Assembly: GCA_019009955.1 (NCBI GenBank)
Contig: CM032230.1
Span: 16,526,001 to 16,590,000, forward strand
Reading direction: 5' to 3'
DNA from: Riptortus pedestris
Lineage: Eukaryota > Arthropoda > Insecta > Hemiptera > Alydidae
Length of the DNA: 64,000 nt
The translations under genes and the position numbers were made by a program. Position 1 is the stretch's first letter; each line of letters begins with the position of its first letter. This document shows, piece by piece, positions 48,868 through 58,510 of this stretch. The notes under the pieces were generated by a model. It did no database searches and was not told the origin of the DNA. It saw nothing but the letters and a program-made list of their open reading frames with translations.

Positions 48868-49633
48868 GTCCGTCACGCAGGGCCTGCGTAAATTTAGCAG
48901 ATTTCCGTCTTGAAGTTTTACAATAGATAAATCTACATACTGGGTAACACAACACCACCGTGAATATTTAGTGAATAAATACAAACAGTAATGAGAAATA
49001 TTTCAGTCGCGTATAATAACCTCCTAACGGAAAGCGTCTGAATTGTAAACAAACTGACCTGCCCACCTCACACAGCTGATCAGGTAGATAGAAGTATTCT
49101 CTACCGGAAAGAAAAACAATTACTGAAATATATCTGAATATAACATATTAATTTTATTGAAAACTATTTACTACATCTAGTACTGTAATTTATAATGAGT
49201 CAGAACAATTGTTATCTCAATCACTCAAATTTTAATAGTCTAAGAACAAAAGAAGGGGGGGGGGCTACATCATATTTGCATGAATCTCGTATAATAAAGG
49301 TCTCTTGAAAACAATATTTAGTATTAAGTTTCAAATAAAGTGGCTTATTATTTAACAGAGCATTGTTTATGTGGTATGAGTAGAAGTGGGGGTTTGCTGA
49401 AGGCTGAAAACTGAAAAATGCAAATATCTCGGTTATTATTCAAGATAGAGAATAAATGTATAACAATATTTATAGTCCATTCAATTTACAATAAGATTGG
49501 TTCTGTACAATTTTTCGATCCGACGTACAGTAACCGAGATATTATGAATTTTCGGAAATCGCACCCTCCCACTAGTCGGATTTTAGCCATTAACGAACTT
49601 GATCTTTCTTTTTACATAAAATGTTTAAACATC
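48868..49633 (-). repeat. Family A element truncated by a family B insertion
   Basis: It starts GTCCGTCACGCAGGGCCTGC and continues through the variant and core blocks until TTTAAACATCG, where family B head sequence (GGAATTCATTTGAGGC) takes over. No start end is found downstream, so the left half was lost. Confidence 0.82.
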
Positions 49634-50573
49634 GGGAATTCATTTGAGGCTGAATGGTGATGGTATTTTTTTGGCAAGGCTTTACTTTGCACAATATTTT
49701 GACACTTACCCTTCCCAGTGTTTAGGGTTAATAACCGTCGTTTCTGTGGATTTGTTAATAATAAAATTAATTTTTTATGTAAGACTTCACTATCCTCCAT
49801 ATTGTCACATATCCCGTGCATTATGTATAGATTTAAATTATTAAGGACAAAATATTATAATAATATATTATAATTTGAATATATTTTTCCTGGTGAGGTA
49901 CCTGGTAGTACATATTGAAAAGAATTGTTGAGCAAATTTCTCTAAATAACAAAATAAACAACTTTTGTTATGTGCATATTTGCCGAAACCCCAATAGGAA
50001 ACGAAATATCACTATTTTTAATTTCAGGCCTCCCTTATAACCCCCACTCCTGCCCGTCCCTAGAAATGTTAGTATGGCTTATTATAAGGAAGGAGTTAGT
50101 GCTGATTCACATACCGAGTTTGGTTTAATTCGGTTGAGTTTTTTGTGCCATATAAAATTGTTGACTTCCGCAGTAGTTTTTAACGTATACGACAAAAGTG
50201 TATATGACAAACGTTACTCCAAATAACAAAATAAACAACTTTTGTTATGTGCATATTTGCCGAAAATGCATATTTTCAGGAAACGAAATGTCTCTATTTT
50301 TAATTTCAGCCCTCCCTTATAACCCCCACTCCTGTTCGTCTCAGAGGATATTAATATAGTCTAAAGTCTAAGTTGGGTTAGTAGTAATATACATACCAAG
50401 TTTCATAAAATTCGGTTCAGCCGTTTATTCGTGAAAAGGTAACAAAGAAACAAATAAACAAACAAACAGACACCAAAGAAACAAAATTCAGTTATGGAGT
50501 CTATGACATGTGAATCGAAAAGTTATCGTGAAATTTCACGAAAAAAACCAATGTACAGACACAGGTTACAATT
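49634..50573 (+). repeat. Family B element inserted into family A
   Basis: The head is truncated to GGAATTCATTTGAGGCTGAA. Two internal hairpin units follow (near 49932 and 50212), then the CGGTTCAGCCGTTTATTCG block, a short AAAC tail and a TA run at 50573-50600. Confidence 0.85.
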
Positions 50574-50828
50574 TTATATATATATATATATATATATAGA
50601 TATATATTTTTCGCGATACTGTTTCATTATAATAAATGCTATCCATGATCATGATTTGAATTATTCACGGTGTGTCAAACTGTAGAGAAGGATTGATTGG
50701 TAACTCATTTTCATTTACTCTTTTTAATTAAATTTTCTATTCTATAAGTCCCCACAGTTACCCTTTTGGAAAAATAACGCCCAGACAGGAAGTATAATTG
50801 TACACATTGAAGCCTTGCTATAAAAATA

Positions 50829-50882
50829 CCCTCAATATTCAGCCTCTAATGATTTCCCGAGCGAAGCCGGGTACCTTAGCTA
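50829..50882 (-). repeat. Family B head fragment, inverted
   Basis: Antisense CCCGAGCGAAGCCGGGTACC followed by TTAGCTAG and then a 60-bp (TA)n tract (50882-50942). It confirms that family B heads directly adjoin TA tracts. Confidence 0.8.

Positions 50883-50942
<60 letters not shown>
50882..50942. repeat. (TA)n microsatellite next to a family B head
   Basis: About 60 bp of pure TA immediately beside the inverted B head; the probable insertion target. Confidence 0.95.
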
Positions 50943-50945
<3 letters not shown>

Positions 50946-51186
50946 AGTAAATAAAAAATTGTTTTTATTATATTTAGTATCAAACATTCCACTGGGGAAG
51001 GGGGGGGGGGTGGTTAATTTGGCGGCGGGCCCACAGAGCTGCCAGTAGCTGGTTCATATCAATGTATTTGAAATAAGTGCAACATAATTGCATTATGATT
51101 GCCTAGTAATAATAATCGGTAATATATACCTAGAACATTATACATGTCTATTAGATCATTCTGACAATTATTATATGTTCTTTAAG

Positions 51187-51330
51187 GCCCACGTTTTCCT
51201 ACTGTGGCTAATTGGGACGGGTTATCTACAGATTACCACCCCTTTCTGGCCAGGATGGGACTAAGGATTTTATTTAATGAGTTCATCAATAAATAAATTC
51301 CTTTTGCCCAGGCGGAAACAGAACTCTAAG
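51187..51330 (-). mobile_element. tRNA-derived SINE, 5'-truncated copy
   Basis: On the minus strand: GAGTTCTGTTTCCGCC (B-box-like), AAATAAAATCCTTAGTCCCA, TCCTGGCCAGAAAGGGGTGG and CCAATTAGCCACAGTAGG. The tail is nearly identical to that at 23707. Confidence 0.75.
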
Positions 51331-51603
51331 ACTTTATAAGTTTTAAATCATTTGATGTCTAAAACCGCGTGTTACAGATCATTTCTTATTAGGCAGATGC
51401 AAGGTACGTATAAGATAAGGTAGCGCCATTCGCGAGTAGCCAATCAGAATGCAGCAAGCCTCTACGTCACTGGGCTGAAAGATTCCTGGCGGACAAGCCG
51501 AAATACGATCAATATAAGCAGTTTTCTGATTAATTTGGCGAATAAAAAATTGTTAAAATGGTATATGTCTGTAAATGATACAAATTACTTTAGTTGAATA
51601 TAT

Positions 51604-51609
51604 TTTATT
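51604..51609 (-). terminator. Candidate polyadenylation signal of the THAP transcript
   Basis: AATAAA on the minus strand inside the left end of the P-like element, about 230 bp after the stop of the last exon-like module. Confidence 0.4.
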
Positions 51610-51791
51610 TCAAATAAACCATGTACAAATTAGATTCCATTAAAAAAATAAATACATATAGTTCCTTAAAAAATGAAATCTCCAAAACATGAAAACAGTA
51701 ATGACTTCTATTATACAAACAAATAAAAGTTAATAAAATTGAGATTAACCAAGCAATAAACAATGATACCCAGTTAAAAATGACTAAATTG

Positions 51792-52546
51792 GCATGTAGT
51801 CCTCCTTGTAATAAAAAGATGCTTATATTTAGTCACTGGAATCCTTGGTTCCAGTAGCATCCTTGTGAAGAGAATGGCACTGATGTTGGAGCATATGCAT
51901 TGAAACCGCACTGTCCCATAGAATAACTAACTGTGGAGGAAACATGTAATATCATTAATGATAGACCATGGGAAATAAACTCCTATAGTGCTCTATAGAA
52001 AACACTACAAGAAGATAATTCTGTTACTCAGACTTTAAAACTTATCTTTTTTTTTAAAAAAAAAGCTGTCATTGGCATGTAGTCCTCCTTGTAATAAAAA
52101 TATGCTAACATTTTGAGCCGCAGGGAATCCCTGGTTCCAGTAGCATCCTTGTGAAGAAAATGGCACAGATGTTGGAGCATATGCATTGAAACCGCACTGT
52201 CCCATAGAATAAATAACTGCGAAGGAAACATGTAATATCATTAATGATGGAGCATGGGAAATAATCTCCTATAGTGCTCTATAGGAAACAATACAAGAAA
52301 ATTATTCTGTTTCTAATATTTTAAATCTTACCTTTTTAAAAGCTCCCATTCGCATGAAGTCTGTCTTGTCCAAAACAGTTGCTGCTGATATTTTTTGAGT
52401 GTATGCATTGAAACCGCACTGTCCCATAGAATAAATAACTGCGAAGGAAACATGTTATATCATTAATGATGGAGCATGGAAATATACTCCTATAGTGTCT
52501 ATAGGAAACACTACAAGAAAATTATTCTTTTCTTACATTTTAAAAG
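51792..52546 (-). repeat. Three-copy exon-like tandem module in the P-like element
   Basis: A core of about 130 bp recurs at about 51891-52022, 52177-52312 and 52401-52535 (spacing 286 and 224 bp). On the minus strand each core contains a pyrimidine-rich acceptor-like CATGTTTCCTTCGCAG (CCACAG in the leftmost copy), then an open segment starting YSMGQCGFNAY. Copy 1 continues APTSVPFSSQGCYWNQGFQ and stops; copy 2 has the same start but then diverges; copy 3 runs into a different segment ending FMRMGAFKK and a GTAAGA donor. The donor-like GAATGGGAGCTTTTAAAA also lies just after the THAP stop. This looks like a duplicated terminal exon with its intron. Confidence 0.7.
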
Positions 52547-52603
52547 CTCCCATTCGCATGAATTTGGATAATATTGGATAACAAATCCTTTCCATTTCTT
52601 TTT

Positions 52604-53233
52604 TCACTGCATTTTTTCTTCTTTTTGCATTTTTATCTGGTAAATAACTGTTAGCAATTTAGTAACTCTCTTTTTTAAATTAAAGTTATTACTTTCTAAA
52701 TTTTTTACTTGGATCAGCAAGGACTTTAATTGGGATTCATATTCAGCAATTTTTTCCTTTAAGAGAATACATCCATCACAATCAACTTCTTCTGTATTAC
52801 ATGAAAAATCACTTTTCAGCTTTTTGGGAGAAATCTCATTAATGTGACGCAGGGCACGTTGAGTTATTTCACGTTTTTTACTCCTACAGTCTCTAGATGT
52901 TTCACATTTTGAGTCAGAAGTAGAGCTAGTAGGTGTTTGTTTACTTACGGACGATACTGGTAAATTAAGATGCGGCACAGCTTCTTCTTTTAATATCAAT
53001 CTATTAGGAACATAGCCTAACAATTCTGCTTGTAAATTCCTTTGGTAATCACTATCACTGAAATGTTCTGAACAAACCCGAGCAAAAGTAGGATTAAATT
53101 TCAAATCTCCTCGTCTACACAGAACTATCCACTGTTTCTTAATTTCTTCGTTTTTCGGGAACCGGTGATAAGATACAGACTTGCCTGTTCTCCTAGAGTT
53201 GTTGGAACATGTTGCCATAGCACACTCACTCAT
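52604..53233 (-). CDS. THAP-domain protein with C-terminal coiled coil
   Basis: A 209-aa intact ORF. The start was chosen at the Met just before the THAP motif; upstream in-frame codons are only a Phe-rich run from a T-tract. The THAP zinc finger (C2CH) is complete: C4, C9, C54 and H57, with W35, P48 and the AVPHL box at 85-89. In P elements and THAP9-type proteins this domain binds the element's own DNA. A Ser-rich linker (about 95-150) and a charged heptad-like coiled coil (about 157-209, LKEKIAEYESQLKSLLIQVK onward) follow, as in the N-terminal quarter of P transposase. The RNase-H-like catalytic and GTP-binding parts are absent: the frame stops at TGA. It could be a truncated transposase acting as repressor, or an exapted DNA-binding protein. 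The preserved ORF suggests a young copy or selection. Confidence 0.8.
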   Translation of the reverse strand: MSECAMATCSNNSRRTGKSVSYHRFPKNEEIKKQWIVLCRRGDLKFNPTFARVCSEHFSDSDYQRNLQAELLGYVPNRLILKEEAVPHLNLPVSSVSKQTPTSSTSDSKCETSRDCRSKKREITQRALRHINEISPKKLKSDFSCNTEEVDCDGCILLKEKIAEYESQLKSLLIQVKNLESNNFNLKKRVTKLLTVIYQIKMQKEEKMQ

Positions 53234-53969
53234 TTTGAAAAAAAAAATAAAAGAAAAAAATGGAAAAAAAAACAAATAACAAAAAACACAACGATTCTCA
53301 AGAAGTAAACAAACCTGAGTTCAGCCCAGTGACGTCATGCGCCAAAGTCGCAAAAATTTTTGATCTTCGCCCCATCCGAATGGCACCCCCCTGGGCAGAT
53401 GTACTAAGAGGTTAGATTTGGTGTGACCGGAGACCCCAGCGAGGTATAAAAACACGGGGCTAAGAGGCTTACCTCCACCCCTTATCGAGCCATAAATTTA
53501 GTGGATAAATTCGGATCATGGAGTAAAAAATTCTTCACCACAAAGGGCTTAGTGCTGGAATTTTTAATCCTCAAAGGTTGGAGCTACTGGCATATTATAT
53601 AGAATTGTGGTTGAGCCATGAAATCTATATTAATTTCATTATGTTTATTATTAGTTTTTATACAAGAAGATTAAGGTTCAATTCAAATAGGATGGCGATG
53701 ACAGGTCAGCTAGTTTGTAACTAGTTTAGTTAATGATTTATGGCAGAGGATTTTCTTTCCAAGCTATATCTATATATTGTATGATTTATCAGGCACTGAA
53801 ACAGATTTGCTTTCTTAAATTTACATGATATTCCAGCTCACCATATTTTGTATAAGCGTGCATACCCAAATATAAAAACATTTTGTAAATCACTACATTC
53901 TCAACAATTGTGTTATTAAAGCAAATTGATAAAAAAATATTTATTGAAAAACCATGCATATTACAATAT

Positions 53970-53977
<8 letters not shown>

Positions 53978-54031
<54 letters not shown>
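53978..54031. repeat. (TA)n microsatellite
   Basis: About 54 bp of TA following (CA)n, between the P-like element and the LTR element; no family A flanks are recognised. Confidence 0.95.
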
Positions 54032-54034
<3 letters not shown>

Positions 54035-54169
54035 TCAAAATTTAAAGACAATGCCTTGTAGTTGCATCGTTGGGTTCTGTCGGAAGTTGCTCATCTCATA
54101 TTAAATATATCCGCCCAAATCCAAGAGATGTTAGCTGACTTTCCAGCCCCCCCCCCCCTCTTCTCCTAT

Positions 54170-54384
54170 TGTTATATGTGGCTACACTGTTAAGGAAGGA
54201 AAGTTATAGCTATGATAGGTGGTTATAGCTATGGAAGCGGATGTTTTTGTTATGAGTGGATTATAACCATGTACAGCTATCTTGTTTTTTTTAGTTACAG
54301 TTTATCTTGTGTACTTAATAATGATAAATAGACTTTATATACGATTTTGTGTATGTTTTATTACCAGGACTAATTATTAAAACA
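54170..54384 (+). repeat. 5' LTR
   Basis: 215 bp from TGTTATATGTGGCTACACTG to TTATTAAAACA. It contains AATAATGATAAATAG, with no obvious TATA box. It matches the split 3' LTR closely outside a small deletion in the 3' copy (near 55330) and the nested insertion. Confidence 0.88.
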
Positions 54385-54409
54385 TGGTGTCAGGTAAGGT
54401 GGTGTACGA

Positions 54410-54764
54410 CCATGGCAGAGGGTGTTTGTGTACATTATGACCTATGAGTCACGTGATTACCTGGTTCTGGTTGATTCATATTCCAACTGGATTGAGCTTG
54501 TGGGCATGAAAACAAAATCGGCTCAAGAAGTCATCCAAAATTTAAAATCTATTTTCTCAAAGTTTGGTATTCCAGAGGTAATGGTCTGCGACAATGTTCC
54601 GTTCGCTTCAGCAGAACTACAAGGTTTCTCCAATGATTACTGCTTTGACATTGTCACACGAAGCCCTAATCATGCGCAATCCAACTCTTTCGCTGAAAAA
54701 GGTGTGGGAATAATTAAAAACATATTGAAGAAGACTGCAGATGGGAAAGAGGATATATAATATA

Positions 54765-54799
<35 letters not shown>

Positions 54800-55250
54800 G
54801 CTCTTCTTGAGTATAGGAACACTCCACTAAAGCATTTACGAGTGTCCCCAGCATAGCTGTTGATGAATCGGGTGTGCCGCACTAAATTACCTTCAGTAGC
54901 TGATACGCTGATGCGTCATGTGAATGCTGACATACCAGCTAAGTTAGAAGAAAAACGTGCAATTACCAAGAGATATTATAATCGGAGTGCTAGAGAGCCC
55001 AAGGAATTCAGTCCTGGAGATCTCGTATCCATCCAGTACCCAAAAGTCGACTTCTGGCATCGAGGGAGAATTCTTCAAAAACATGTTGCGCCAAGATAGT
55101 ACATAGTGGAGGACCTTGATACTGGCAGAGTGGTCAGGCGGAATAGAGTACATCTTCGCCTGGCGTCGTTTCAGGTAGATGAGGGTACTGGAAATCCTAC
55201 AAACATTGTTGCACCATCGTCAAGACCTAAGAGGTGCAGGAGAGTGCCAG
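54410..55250 (+). pseudogene. Integrase fragment of a Ty3/gypsy-like pol
   Basis: The frame reads PWQRVFVYIMTYESRDYLVL, the start of the integrase core. The position that normally holds the first catalytic Asp is Tyr. The second Asp (VCDNVPFAS) and the Glu (SFAEKGVG) are present, though the usual DNG and SNG contexts are altered. A (TA)n tract (54755-54798) then breaks the frame. Beyond it EYRNTPL, an in-frame TAG at 54855, LMNRVCRTKLP, then GDLVSIQYPK and VVRRNRVHLR represent the C-terminal DNA-binding region, with another stop at about 55097. It is non-functional. Confidence 0.85.
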
Positions 55251-55276
55251 CAAGCCTCAAAGATTGAAAAGAGAGA

Positions 55277-55534
55277 TGTTCTGTGTGTGTGGCTACACTG
55301 TTAAGGAAGGAAGGTTATAGCTATGGTAGGTGGAGGGAAGCGGATGTTTTTGTTATGAGTGGATTATAACCATGTACAGCTTATCTTGTGTTTTTAGCAG
55401 ATTTCCCTTAAGGGAAATCAGCTATTGAGGTTGTACTCATGACGGAATTTTCGAAATTTTTCTTCAAATGTCCATCGATCCTACCCAGGAGATGACGAAA
55501 ATGATGTCCGTTCAAAACTGTATATCTATATATA

Positions 55535-55621
<87 letters not shown>

Positions 55622-56270
55622 CTGTTACCGCTCTAGCGGTCGCAATTTTTGTTTGATCGTTACCAAACTGGATATGTAGTCGTTTTATGTAAAAAAAAAA
55701 GATCAAGTTCGTTAACGGCTGAAATCGGACCAGTGGGAGGGGGGGTTTAGAGGGGAGGATTTTCGAAAATTCGAAATATCTCCGTTACTATACGTCGGAC
55801 CAAAAAATTGTACAGAATCAATCTTATTGCAAATTAAATTTACTATAAATATTGTTATATACATTTATTCTCTATCGTGAATATTAACCGAGATAATTGC
55901 ATTTGTATTCTGCGTGTGGTCACCAGTAGGCTATGTTCGGACTTTCCGCCGAGAGCTCTGGTGGCCGTTTCCATAACTATTCGTCCCTCGTGAATAGGTT
56001 TAGAGGTTAGGTTAACTGTTTTTTGGGGCTAGAAACTACTGGGTTATTACGCCCTAAATAATGTTTTAGGTTTAGAGGTTTCTTACTACTACAGTTGTTA
56101 TTAGGCAGATTTCTCTATTGTAAAACTTCACGTGGGAAATCTGCTTAGTTTACGCAGCGCCTGCGTGACGGACTTTTTAGTTACAGTTTATCTTGTGTAC
56201 TTAATAATGATAAATAGACTTTATATAAGATTTTGTGTATGTTTTATTACCAGGACTAATTATTAAAACA
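55277..56270 (+). repeat. 3' LTR, interrupted by a family A element
   Basis: The LTR parts are 55277-55395 and 56174-56270. Comparison with the uninterrupted 5' LTR places the insertion in a run of T residues (GTTTTT before, TTTTTAG after). Confidence 0.88.
55396..56173 (+). mobile_element. Family A (HINE-like) element nested in an LTR: reference copy
   Basis: Because the other LTR gives the empty site, the ends are known to within the T-run. It starts AGCAGATTTCCCTTAAGGGA (a near-perfect palindrome with the following AATCAGCT). It carries the TCCATCGATCCTACCCAGG block, a 99-bp (TA)n tract (55519-55617), TACCGCTCTAGCGGTCGCAA (containing the palindrome CCGCTCTAGCGG), the core to GATAATTGCATTTG, a GGCGGAAAGTCC-type region, then GGGAAATCTGCT inverted to the start, and the terminal hairpin ACGCAG-(N)3-CTGCGT followed by GACGGAC. 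It contains no coding sequence. Inverted subterminal repeat, internal microsatellite, one-sided terminal hairpin and T-T insertion together match Helentron-associated elements. Confidence 0.75.
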
Positions 56271-56639
56271 CCTATACCCAGTTACCTTACCTTCATATAA
56301 ATTTAAATTTGAGATGAAACCGTCTCATCATGAGTTGTAGACAAGAAGCTACACTCCTTTCTCTATGGCCTTTAAACACTCCATACTGTCACTTATCTCA
56401 TTTAGATGAACTTCCGAGTTACTTTTTTTTTTTTTTAGTCCAACTGATTCTGCTTATTAGTTAATTATTATATGCTTATTAATTAAAATGAATTCAGGTG
56501 TACACACCTACACCCTAATCTCAGGGCACTGTAATAAATATCATTACAATATATTTAGATTATAGAGCAATAGGAACAATACATGGATGGCTTCTTAATC
56601 AAGATCATTTTAACAAAATAATGTAGCACAGAAAAAAAA

Positions 56640-57597
56640 GTCCGTCACGCAGGGGCTGCGTAAACTAAGCAGATTTCCCTCGTGAAGTTAAGGTAAAAAG
56701 ATGCATATGGTATAACTCATACTAGTAAACACAACACCACGCTCGTGAAATAAATACAAACGGAAAATAACAGAAATTGTTTCATCCAATTTCAATAAAC
56801 CTGCCGACAGGAAGCGTTTAGGATTAGAAATGTAAATCAAACAGGTCTGCCCCGCCTGGCACAAAGTACCGGAAAAAAAAAAACATTACTGAAATATATC
56901 AGAATATAACATATTAGTTTCATTATGAAAACTTATTTTACTACATCTAGTGGAACTGTAATTAATAATGTAGTCAGAAATAATTGTTATCTCAATCAAA
57001 TCAAATTTTAGTAGTCCAAAAGTCTTAAGAGTGGGGGGGGGGGGGGGGTCACTAGGACATATTGCATGTTTATCTCGTATAATAATGGTCTCTTGAATAC
57101 GATTTTTTGGTATGTTAAATACTTCCGAAAAATGTGATGTATTATAGTAAGCAGAGTATTGTTTAATGGTATACATGAGAGAAGTGGGCGGTTTGCTAGA
57201 TAGCTGAACAAATGAGCAAATATCTCGGTTAATTATTTCAAGAGAATGAATAAATGTATATAACAATATTTATAGTATCGTAAATTTCAATAAGATTGAT
57301 TTTATACATTTTTATTTTTTTTCGATCGCGAGATACCCGCTTAATAGGATAACACAGAGATATTTCGATTTTTCGAAAATCCTTCCCTCTAATCGGGGGG
57401 GGGGCCTGGCTCATAAAAAAAACAACCCACCCCCCGGCCTCCCATCCTCCCATGGCACGATTTTCGAGGGGGGGCCGTTAAACGTTAACTTGACTTCTCT
57501 TTACCATTTTATTTTTTCTCTTTTACATGTAAAACGACTAAATCTCCAGTTTGGTAACGATTAAACAATAATTGAGACCGCTAGAGAGGCTTTGCTT
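56640..57597 (-). repeat. Family A (HINE-like) element, long variant, truncated
   Basis: Antisense from GTCCGTCACGCAGGGGCTGC through the variant block and core to GAGACCGCTAGAGAGG, where it stops before the TA tract. Many single-base insertions relative to sister copies, and G-runs at 57030-57050 and 57396, suggest poor consensus. Confidence 0.82.
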
Positions 57598-58225
57598 TTG
57601 GATTGTCAAAATTAAACACACAACAAGTTTCATAGTTTTTTAGCGAGTGCAAATATCACTGCACAAATTTATTTAACAATGCACAATACACTTGGTTAAT
57701 TATTCTTAATCTACTTCACATTTTTCTCACACGTAACTACTCACAGTAGTAGGCACTCGGATAAGCGTCATAACTGATTTCCCTTTTATCAGATTACAAC
57801 AGTCCAATAATTCACTCTACTCGGTCACTGGAAGTACACAAAAAGACGGCACTGCACTGTCCTTTATCTGTCAGTCAAGCGAAGTTAAACGGTACTGCAC
57901 ACTGTCCTTAAACACACGGGGCACTAAACTGTTACTTACAGTCACGGCACAACGCTGTTCTTCTCATAAAAACACTTTCCTGCACTGCACTAAGTCACAC
58001 TGTAGCACTGAACGCATATATGAGAACTTGAGAAGAAACTGAAACTGACTAGGGTCGGCCAGGGTATCTTATATAGATTGATGGTAAAACATCAAAGGGA
58101 CGGCCCAGACCCTTCCAGAACATGACTCGAACGAACTCGATCCTCTGTCTGCTTCTTTGATCCACCTCGCACTTCCCAAATACGTGACTATCTCTGTTTA
58201 ATTTTTCATGTATTTAATTTCCGTA
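57598..58225 (-). repeat. LTR-like sequence with core promoter
   Basis: On the minus strand it starts TGTTACGGAAATTAAATAC, has TATATAAGATACC (TATA box, about 58061-58073) with TCAGTTTCAG about 30 bp downstream (initiator-like), several GCACTGCACTGTCC-type direct repeats, and AATAAA near 57690. That order is what an LTR shows. I found no target duplication and no second LTR, so it may be a solo LTR, or a promoter-bearing unique sequence. Confidence 0.4.
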
Positions 58226-58510
58226 ACATTATAACTCCATGAGTTAGAAGACGCAATATTTTACCGCTTCAGTGAACACTAATGATCATATTTGTTAGGC
58301 TGAAGTCGGACATGGAATATGGTGGTTTGAGAACGGGGGGAATTTGAAAATGCAAAATTTTTTCGTTATTATGAGTCAGATCGTAGAATGTTATTGGACC
58401 AATCCTGTTAAACCACTGATGTCAATAACTGTTGTTCATTTAGCGAGCTGTTCGTATTTTCTTGTTTTCAGCCTTCATTAACCCCCACCGCCCCTTCTAC
58501 TCGTCCGTTT

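Larger units (their letters stand above)
51400..53393 (-). mobile_element. P-like (THAP-encoding) DNA transposon, non-autonomous
   Basis: It is flanked by an 8-bp direct repeat GGCAGATG (51392-51399 and 53394-53401), the target-duplication length of the P superfamily. Ends: right end inward CAGGGGGGTGCCATTCG; left end CAAGG followed by a duplicated AAGGTA stretch and then GCGCCATTCG, matching 13 of 17 once that stretch is collapsed. About 60 bp in from each end is a perfect 16-bp inverted repeat, TTCAGCCCAGTGACGT (51464-51479 inverted, 53320-53335 direct), comparable to the internal inverted repeats of Drosophila P. It encodes a THAP protein but no catalytic domain, so it is an internally deleted or repressor-type derivative. 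Borders are seen; superfamily membership is inferred. Confidence 0.72.
54170..56270 (+). mobile_element. Ty3/gypsy-like LTR retrotransposon, deleted, with nested insertion
   Basis: It has a perfect 5-bp target duplication CCTAT (54165-54169 and 56271-56275). The LTRs start TGTT and end AACA. A primer-binding-like TGGTGTCAGG directly follows the 5' LTR at 54385, and a purine tract GAAAAGAGAGA (55266-55276) directly precedes the 3' LTR. The interior is only 892 bp, holding the integrase C-terminal half; gag, protease, RT and RNase H are gone. The 3' LTR is split by a family A element (55396-56173). The intact target duplication means one insertion event, so the deletion happened in or before this copy. 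Confidence 0.9.

Noticed and set aside
52035..52241. Two overlapping 67-68-aa minus-strand ORFs as separate genes
   Set aside because: They are readings of the exon-like tandem module and its acceptor, better treated as part of the THAP element.
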